7,155 bases of DNA from Candidatus Latescibacterota bacterium (GTDB lineage Bacteria; Latescibacterota; UBA2968; UBA8231): NCBI GenBank assembly GCA_021295675.1, contig JAGWBY010000082.1, positions 20,761-27,915 on the forward strand, read 5' to 3'. Shown here piece after piece: positions 1-5,010 of this stretch. The notes below the pieces were generated by a model. The model had not been told where the DNA came from. It saw only the letters and a list, made by a program, of their open reading frames with translations, and searched no databases. The position numbers and the translations under genes are program-made. The stretch's first letter is position 1. Every line of letters starts with the position of its first letter.

Positions 1-2
1 AC

Positions 3-296
3 GAGTTGGACGCAGGGGTTGATTCGCAGGCGGGCTACGAGTCGCAGGCGGGCTACAAGTTGGGGGAGGCGAGGCCCGAATTTAGGGCGGGCATCGCCTT
101 CCTAAAGGGCTTCGGGATCCGAGCCTGTGGCGTTGGGATTAACGACGGCGACGCCCCTCTATTCACAAACGGCCAAACAGCCAAGCACGCGGTGCTCAAC
201 GGGCGCACCGTGACGATTCGAGAAGCCCGCGAGGCGTCCGTAACCTCCATCGAGGGGGATTCTTGGGGTGAAATCAAACAGGAGGAGCACCCATGA
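3..296 (+). CDS. 3' end of an unrecognised protein (partial, starts upstream)
   Basis: The frame is open from the first bases of the window, so the 97 residues seen are the C-terminus of a longer gene; a TTG at 6 is not needed as a start and has no ribosome binding site in view. Codons have strongly G/C-rich third positions, which supports real coding. The visible part opens with three imperfect hexapeptides (ELDAGV, DSQAGY, ESQAGY), then a Gly-rich stretch (AFLKGFGIRACGVGINDGDA) and a hydrophilic tail (TVTIREAREASVTSIEGDSW). I do not recognise the family, and no catalytic motif or membrane segment is visible. Its TGA stop (294-296) overlaps the ATG of the following protease gene (293-295) as ATGA, which suggests co-transcription and translational coupling. 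Function unknown. Confidence 0.6.
   Translation, partial: ELDAGVDSQAGYESQAGYKLGEARPEFRAGIAFLKGFGIRACGVGINDGDAPLFTNGQTAKHAVLNGRTVTIREAREASVTSIEGDSWGEIKQEEHP
21..56 (+). repeat. Two 18-bp tandem repeats encoding [DE]SQAGY
   Basis: The 15-mer tcgcaggcgggctac occurs at 24-38 and again at 42-56, giving a period of 18 bases, i.e. six codons in the reading frame of the partial gene. A third, weaker unit (ELDAGV) precedes it at 3-20, so the array may extend upstream of the window. The near-identity of the two clear units points to recent slippage or unequal exchange. Confidence 0.8.
280..285 (+). promoter_or_regulatory. Ribosome binding site of the first M6 protease gene
   Basis: AGGAGG lies 7 bases before the ATG at 293. 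It decides the start: the frame that carries most of the protease body could also begin at GTG 268, but that start lacks a Shine-Dalgarno match and a signal peptide, whereas ATG 293 has both. Confidence 0.85.
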
Positions 297-2049
297 ATCG
301 GCTTGGTTTGTTCCTCGCGCTTTTTTTCGGCTCGCTGCTTTGCGCTTCTGCGGTGTTCGCCCGCGGTTCGCTTGCGACGTGGCCGCACCGAGGCAAGACC
401 ATTGTGGGGATGTGGTGCTGGTCACCTTCCGAGACGCCCATAGCTCAGACACAGACCTACTCCATAGCACCTATTACTATCACGATTACGACCGGCCTTG
501 GGGCGAAGTAGGTCAAGGGGTAAACCGGCGGCTCACCGCCGATTCGTATCGCCGGCGCGATTTTCTGCGGATGCTGGCGGGTGGCTACGCGGAGGGCGGG
601 CATCCAGAGCCCTTTGTCACGCCCGAGCACGGACCGAACATCACGGTAGCCAACAACCATCAGCTACCCGAGGTGTTCGGCAGTGTGCGGGCCTATTTCG
701 ATTCTGTGTCCAACGGCAGGTTCCACTTGCACGTGCGCATGGTCAATCCTCCCGCTGCGGGTCAAGACGAGGACGGCTTGCCCCGCTGGATTGAGTTGCC
801 GGAAACCAAGGAATACTATGCTGAGCTTATCGACAATCTTAGGAATCAGAATGTTTTCTGGAACGACGCGTACGATGCGACGCTGGACTCGTTGCGGTTG
901 GTTGACCCCGCTTGGGAAAATGTGCGTATGCGTATCAGCCTGCCCCACCACGATTCGACCGCCACCTACCCCTTTACCCGTCTGTTGCGCCGCAAGATCC
1001 TCTTTTTGTATTCCGGGGTCGTCTTTGCGCCCGATCTCGACACTACACGGGCTGGCGTCCAGCACGGCCTACTGCATCCGCAAGTGGATGAGATTACCGA
1101 TGCAAACCCAGCTCAAGCTGATGAGGTCGGCTACCGCTACGTGATGGGGGAGCGCCAAGGGTTCGGCAGAAACGGCCACGGCATTGACGAGTTCGCTGGT
1201 ATTGGTACGCACGCCCATGAAATCGGTCATCTACTCGGGCTTACGCATGGCGAGGGGTATTGGGAGGATAGTCCCAACCGGTACAGCGGTGCGCCACAGT
1301 ATACCAATGCCCAAGGAGCCAACCAACTGGGGTGGACCCTGATGCAAGGCGGCGGCGATCAAGGGCCGGAAGATGACGACGGCCGATACTGGCTAGCCTA
1401 CCGCTCCTGTCCCAATCCGATCAACCCCTTCTACCTAATGGATCTGGGTTGGCTCACGCCGGACGAGATCCGGGGCCCTCACGACGATTACGCCATCGCG
1501 CCTGGAACGACGCATTGGATTGAAAGGAATACTACCCAAGGGCCGGTTGAGTTTCTGCTTAATCGACGCACCTTACAGTCGTTTGACGGACGCTATGTTT
1601 CCTTCTACGACTATGCTACCGGAAATGACGCCGAGCAGGGCCTGATGATCTGGCGGCGCTATAGCGAGCACCACCCCCATTGGGAAGAGCGCCCTATGCT
1701 CATCGTCGCCGATGAGCGGCGCTACCGCAACGCTCGGGATCGAGACTGGAACCCCGATGTCCACGAATACCACGACATGCTTTCCGATCCCTTTGCCGCT
1801 GGTGAGATCGCCGATCGCCGATACAACCACACCGGTTCCACCCAAGCGGACGTGTCGGAGGTCACCAGCCTGAATGCCGGGGAAGGCTTGCGCCAAGAGA
1901 CCTTGGGGGAACTGAGAAGGGGTACCAGAGACGGCCGAGGCTATCACCCGGATCCTGTCGACCTGAACTTGGCCCTGACCGACATCCGCTATGACGGCGA
2001 CGACATCCTCGTGGATGTGACCTTTGCGCCCCAACGGCTCCGGCCTTGA
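293..2049 (+). pseudogene. Secreted M6-like zinc metalloprotease, frameshifted
   Basis: Start ATG 293 gives a Sec signal peptide (MNRLGLFLALFFGSLLCASA, probable cleavage after residue 20 or 23). That frame then hits TAG at 509-511. The protease body continues in the next frame from about 406: RGKTIVG is read in the first frame and DVVLVTFRDA in the second, joined at a run of four G (406-409), so one G appears to be missing. The body resembles peptidase family M6 (immune inhibitor A type): SVRAYFDSVSNGRF at 682-723, the zinc motif HEIGHLLGLTH at 1216-1248, LGWLTP at 1444-1461, EFLLNRR at 1549-1569 and GLMIWRR at 1639-1659. The third His gives the full HExxHxxGxxH pattern, unlike the Pro-Glu/Asp form in the downstream protease. 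The frame ends at TGA 2047, where a second frameshift cuts off a fibronectin III domain. As given it could not make an exported intact enzyme. Indels from sequencing are a possible alternative, since both breaks fit loss of one G. Confidence 0.8.
406..409 (+). other. Frameshift site 1: G run joining signal peptide to protease body
   Basis: Adding one G to GGGG would give codons gtg ggg gat gtg gtg ctg and the continuous protein KTIVGDVVLVTFRDA, a normal first beta-strand for M6 proteases. As read, the signal-peptide frame continues into unrelated residues and stops at 509. There is no canonical heptamer for programmed -1 slippage. A single-tRNA slip on GGG is formally possible but less likely than a mutation or base-calling error. 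Confidence 0.75.
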
Positions 2050-2139
2050 CCACCGAAGTCCAAGCGGGCCAAGTGACGCTGCGGTGGCCGCTTCCGCCCG
2101 ACCCGGACCCCACCGTTTCCTACCAATACCAATATGATG
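2034..2139 (+). pseudogene. Truncated fibronectin type III domain, former C-terminus of the M6 protease
   Basis: The protease frame ends ...VTFAPQRLRP-stop, while the next frame over continues LTTEVQAGQVTLRWPLPP and then DPDPTVSYQYQYDG. Joined, this reads as the first strands of a fibronectin III domain (consensus roughly APxGLxAxxGxGQVTLxWxxP...YxYxY), a common C-terminal module of secreted bacterial proteases. Adding one G in ccggcc (2040-2045) would restore the frame as RLRALTTE. After YQYQYDG no frame continues the domain: the expected Trp-containing strand and the final NGTxYxFRVRAVN-like strand are absent. The domain was therefore truncated as well as frameshifted. Confidence 0.65.
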
Positions 2140-2141
2140 GG

Positions 2142-2298
2142 GTATCGACTCCGATGCACTCGCTTGGGTCCGAAAACACATCTGGCACCATTTTTCAACA
2201 TCAACGCCACCCCCAGACAGGCAAAAACCAACAGCCGGAATCGTCGAACGCCTTATCGATATCGTTTCTTATGCTACATGAATGGATAAAGTCGAGCT
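2142..2298. other. Non-coding or degenerate junction segment, nothing recognised
   Basis: One frame stays open to TAA 2298-2300, but its residues resemble neither fibronectin III nor the tandem gene family, and the other frames are equally uninformative. GC content drops visibly here from the protease level to that of the downstream genes. It sits between the truncated fibronectin domain and the 3' remnant of a tandem copy, so it probably contains a deletion breakpoint. No terminator hairpin, insertion-sequence end or convincing promoter was seen. Confidence 0.4.
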
Positions 2299-2439
2299 AA
2301 GTTTATTGCCTACGACGATGTAGTAGAGGGTATAAAGTTTGACTGAGGCCATTATCCCGATGGGTTGCCTGCCGAGGACACTGCGGTTCGGTCTATATCG
2401 TGGAGGCAGTTGAAAAGCGCCGTACTCAATCACCGTTAA
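2299..2439 (+). pseudogene. 3' remnant of a third copy of the tandem secreted-protein family
   Basis: Read from 2302 this gives FIAYDDVVEGIKFD, a TGA stop at 2344-2346, then HYPDGLPAEDTAVRSISWRQ and a TAA at 2437-2439. It aligns with the last 45 or so residues of both intact paralogues (FDEFVEGVTNIKFDWVYY, then DGLPDTDTAVQPISWGQLK). The internal TGA falls where both paralogues have TGG (Trp). Only the 3' end is present; the rest of the copy is gone. The sequence after its stop matches the leader that follows the next copy, so this was once a full member of the array. Confidence 0.85.
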
Positions 2440-2451
2440 ACGGAGAGTTCA

Positions 2452-2477
2452 AAACCCATTTACCGGAGGATCATATC
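2452..2477 (+). promoter_or_regulatory. Repeated leader with ribosome binding site, copy 1
   Basis: aaacccattta followed by ccggaggatcat precedes the ATG at 2478; GGAGGA (2465-2470) is 7 bases from the start. The same block precedes the next paralogue at 3745-3771 with one extra G. It fixes ATG 2478 as the start rather than the upstream in-frame GTG at 2400, which lies inside the remnant copy. Confidence 0.8.
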
Positions 2478-3722
2478 ATGTTGGCCCTATTGAACCGTCT
2501 GATGACCCTATTGGCCCTGTGCGGGGCCGTGGAGGCCGATCCTAGCATTGGGGACGCCGACCCCATAGAGATAGAGCTCAACCCGCTCGAGTACGTCCCA
2601 TTGGAGGCAGGCAATAGCTGGACGTACGAACATATCTATCACAATAGCTTGTATCCTGATATCTGGGAGGCTGTGCAGTCTCCTCACAGGGAGATTCCTC
2701 TTCCGCCCGAGGAAGAGGATGGTTTCCCCCCTGATTCCCTAAGAAATGCTGAGAAAGTAGTGACTATCGAGGTCACGCACACGGAAGAGATCGACGGCCT
2801 AGAGTACTTTGTTTTTAGCGATGCCAATTATACTTGGCCGCCCTTACCCGGGTTTTTCTGGGCCGGTAAAAAGGTGCGCCTGTCCGACGAGGGGATTTTA
2901 ATGTTTCGCTGGGAGGGGCAGGACATCCCCGTATATGACTTCGGCGGTACTAGTAATCCTTATGAGTATGTAGGTACATTCCCACATGGATCGGGCACGG
3001 ACCAGTCCAGTGTTCGTCGTATTTATACTCCGTATCGGCGCTCCATAGTCGATTTTTTCATTCCCTATTTCATTTTTGACGAAGAAATTCGCTTTCTACA
3101 GGGATATGGGGTAGGGCGGGCTTATATCAGCGTGTGGCTTGATGGATTTGATGGATGGCCCTACCTGTCCTATCAGAATAGCCTTACGCCGCTCTCAGCG
3201 ACGATTTCCGGGAGGGAGATCATCTATGAACAGGTGCGTTCAGCCTATCAGGCTTTCGAGTCTAGCGGGGTGGGCCAAGTCGGTCAAGTACGATTGCATG
3301 AGGGATTTGACTTTAGCCAAGGAACTCATTCGGAATCTTCGAATGACTTTGAGCTGGTGGTGTTCATAGGACTCGCAAAGCCCGCTCATCTTATCTTGAC
3401 AAGTTTCCCTGTACTTTCCTCCAAGACCGGCGTAGTCGATTTCGGGAAGATTGACTTTGGTCTTCTGATTTCCAAGTGCATCTCTCCCGACTTGCTACTC
3501 GACTTTCGTAATCAGGTGGATCTCACCGAAGGCCACACCTATGCGGTTCGGAGCCGCGAGGGGGGGATTGCGTTCCTGTACATCTTCGATGAGTTCGTAG
3601 AGGGCGTAACGAATATAAAGTTCGACTGGGTCTATTATTCCGATGGGTTGCCTGACACGGACACCGCGGTCCAGCCTATATCGTGGGGGCAATTGAAGCA
3701 ACTTCATCAAGGGACGGAGTAG
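2478..3722 (+). CDS. Secreted protein of unknown function, tandem paralogue A
   Basis: 414 residues from ATG 2478. A short Sec signal peptide (MLALLNRLMTLLALCGAVEA, likely cut after AVEA) indicates export; the Cys lacks a good lipobox because Leu precedes it. After DADPIE comes PLEYVPLEAGNSWTYEH (residues about 37-52). The 'PLxxGNxWTY' motif is known from many exported proteins of uncharacterised function. The middle carries a Pro/Glu-rich insert (about 54-92) missing from paralogue B. WPPLPGFFWAGKKVRL and RFLQGYGVG are shared blocks. The C-terminal domain (GVGQVGQVRLHEGFDF onwards, ending TEGHTYAVRSREGG, IKFDWVYYSDG and ISWGQLK) is the best conserved part. No catalytic motif is visible. It lies 38 bases after the remnant copy and 49 before paralogue B, probably in one operon with the downstream protease. 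Substrate, partner or inhibitor roles are all speculation. Confidence 0.85.
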   Translation: MLALLNRLMTLLALCGAVEADPSIGDADPIEIELNPLEYVPLEAGNSWTYEHIYHNSLYPDIWEAVQSPHREIPLPPEEEDGFPPDSLRNAEKVVTIEVTHTEEIDGLEYFVFSDANYTWPPLPGFFWAGKKVRLSDEGILMFRWEGQDIPVYDFGGTSNPYEYVGTFPHGSGTDQSSVRRIYTPYRRSIVDFFIPYFIFDEEIRFLQGYGVGRAYISVWLDGFDGWPYLSYQNSLTPLSATISGREIIYEQVRSAYQAFESSGVGQVGQVRLHEGFDFSQGTHSESSNDFELVVFIGLAKPAHLILTSFPVLSSKTGVVDFGKIDFGLLISKCISPDLLLDFRNQVDLTEGHTYAVRSREGGIAFLYIFDEFVEGVTNIKFDWVYYSDGLPDTDTAVQPISWGQLKQLHQGTE

Positions 3723-3744
3723 TTCCTCTCAAGAGCAGAAACGC

Positions 3745-3771
3745 AAACCCATTTAGCCGGAGGATCATCGC
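3745..3771 (+). promoter_or_regulatory. Repeated leader with ribosome binding site, copy 2
   Basis: aaacccattta, one extra G, then ccggaggatcat and cgc before ATG 3772. GGAGGA (3759-3764) is 7 bases from the start. It matches the leader at 2452-2477, so the duplicated unit is gene plus leader. Confidence 0.8.
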
Positions 3772-4974
3772 ATGTTTGCCCAACTAAATCGCCTCATGGC
3801 TCTATTGGCTCTGTGCGGAGCCGTAGAAGCCGATAATGGAATTGAGGACGCCGACCCCATAGAGATTAATCCGCTCGAGTACATCCCTCTGGAGGTGGGT
3901 AATGGCTGGACGTACGAGCACTCTTATTATAGTTGGCCCAAAAATGAAACAAAAATAGTAGCTATCGAGATCACTCATACGGAAGTGATTGATGGCTTGG
4001 CGTACTTTGTTTTCAGCGGCCCGGATTATGATTGGCCGCCCTTGCCCGATTTCTTTTGGGGCGGTAAAAAGGTGCGGTTATTCGACGAGAGGTTTTTAGT
4101 TTTTCGCTGGAATGGACAGGATCGCCCTGTATATGACTTCGGTCATCTTGGTACCCCCTATGAGTATATAGGCACGCTTCCAAGTGAATTTGATGCTGCG
4201 AAGGAAGCGGGGTTCAGCGTGGAGGGACCGATAGAGGTCCATTTCAATCGCTTTTATGCCCAATATCGACTCTCCAAAGTCATTTTTAGTTTTTTCTACG
4301 AAGATATAATAGATAGCTGGTTTCCACTCGAAGGCAGAATTCACTTTCTACAGGGATATGGGATGGGGAACATTTATAACGAGAGACGCGGCTTCGAAGG
4401 GATCACCACATATTGGAATGCACTCACGCCGGTCTCGGCGACGATTTCTGGGGAAGAGCTTGTCTATGCACAGGTGCGTTCATTTCACAAGCCTCATTTC
4501 GAATCTACCGGGGTGGGTCAAGTCGGTCAGGTGCGACTCGATGAGGGATTTGATTTTAGCGCAGGAAAGCATTCAGAGCCGTCTAATGACTTTAAGCTGG
4601 TGCTGGGCGATCCCTCAGCATCATTCGTAACAATCGACGGTTTTTTCTCTGACGTCCCTCATCTTTACTCCAAGACCGGAGTGGCTCATCTCGGGGAGAT
4701 TGACTTTGGTCTTCTGATTTCCAAAGGCGTACCTCCCGACTTGCAACTCGACGCTCTTACTGCGGTGTCTCTCACAGAAGGTCACACCTATGCCATTCGG
4801 AGCCGCGAAGGAGGGATTGTGCTCCTGTACGTCTTCGATGTGGAATTTTACCCATCTCCAGAGCATATAAAGTTTGACTGGGTCTATTATCCCAGTGGTA
4901 TGCCTGACACGGACACCTCTGTCCAGCCTATATCGTGGGGACAATTAAAAAACTCCCTACTCAGGAGGAAGTAG
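3772..4974 (+). CDS. Secreted protein of unknown function, tandem paralogue B
   Basis: 400 residues, homologous to paralogue A over its whole length. Signal peptide MFAQLNRLMALLALCGAVEA differs from A at only a few positions. Shared blocks include INPLEYIPLEVGNGWTYEH (about 32-50), ITHTEVIDGLAYFVFS, WPPLPDFFWGGKKVRL, VYDFGHLGTPYEYIGTLP, HFLQGYGMG, TGVGQVGQVRLDEGFDFS, IDFGLLISKGVPPDLQLD, LTEGHTYAIRSREGG and IKFDWVYYPSGMPDTDT. It lacks the Pro/Glu-rich insert of A but has a longer, Phe/Tyr-rich loop around residues 140-185. The C-terminal sequence recalls a terminal domain I associate with exported proteins of the same kind of bacteria (GHTYAVRTREG... FDWVY), recalled rather than searched. Ends in LLRRK. 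The next gene starts 36 bases downstream. Function unknown. Confidence 0.85.
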   Translation: MFAQLNRLMALLALCGAVEADNGIEDADPIEINPLEYIPLEVGNGWTYEHSYYSWPKNETKIVAIEITHTEVIDGLAYFVFSGPDYDWPPLPDFFWGGKKVRLFDERFLVFRWNGQDRPVYDFGHLGTPYEYIGTLPSEFDAAKEAGFSVEGPIEVHFNRFYAQYRLSKVIFSFFYEDIIDSWFPLEGRIHFLQGYGMGNIYNERRGFEGITTYWNALTPVSATISGEELVYAQVRSFHKPHFESTGVGQVGQVRLDEGFDFSAGKHSEPSNDFKLVLGDPSASFVTIDGFFSDVPHLYSKTGVAHLGEIDFGLLISKGVPPDLQLDALTAVSLTEGHTYAIRSREGGIVLLYVFDVEFYPSPEHIKFDWVYYPSGMPDTDTSVQPISWGQLKNSLLRRK

Positions 4975-4999
4975 CCCCCATCAAGGTTCGCCGTCCGTT

Positions 5000-5005
5000 A
5001 GGAGA
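5000..5005 (+). promoter_or_regulatory. Ribosome binding site of the second M6 protease gene
   Basis: AGGAGA ends 5 bases before ATG 5011. The sequence around it is unrelated to the repeated leader of the tandem genes, so the duplication unit stops before this point. Confidence 0.75.
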
Positions 5006-5010
5006 ATAAG

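Noticed and set aside
268..292. GTG start at 268 giving a 593-residue protease in one frame
   Set aside because: It has no ribosome binding site at the right distance and its first 45 or so residues are Arg/Cys-rich with no signal peptide. ATG 293 has both features, and the frame change at 406-409 explains the long open frame.
404..412. Programmed -1 ribosomal frameshifting at the GGGG run
   Set aside because: There is no X XXY YYZ slippery heptamer and no obvious downstream stimulator. Two separate one-base losses plus a truncated 3' end fit decay or sequencing error better.
53..470. Minus-strand open frames opposite the first gene and signal peptide
   Set aside because: They are Arg- and Pro-rich readings of the complementary strand of GC-rich genes, without ribosome binding sites or recognisable domains. 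The same applies to all other minus-strand frames in the window.
2046..2300. Separate 84-residue gene starting at TTG 2046
   Set aside because: Its first half is the fibronectin III continuation of the protease and the rest has no recognisable content. No ribosome binding site precedes it.
2344..2346. TGA read as tryptophan (alternative genetic code)
   Set aside because: TGA serves as a plausible terminator of the upstream partial gene, and tryptophans in the intact genes use TGG. The copy with the internal TGA is a 3' fragment only.
2400..2477. N-terminal extension of paralogue A from GTG 2400
   Set aside because: These bases are the 3' end of the remnant copy read in another frame plus the leader. 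ATG 2478 has the ribosome binding site and signal peptide and matches the start of paralogue B.
2517..2525. Lipoprotein signal (LALC) in both paralogues
   Set aside because: Leu at the position before Cys is not accepted in a lipobox, which wants Gly, Ala or Ser. The nearby AVEA gives a better ordinary signal peptidase site.
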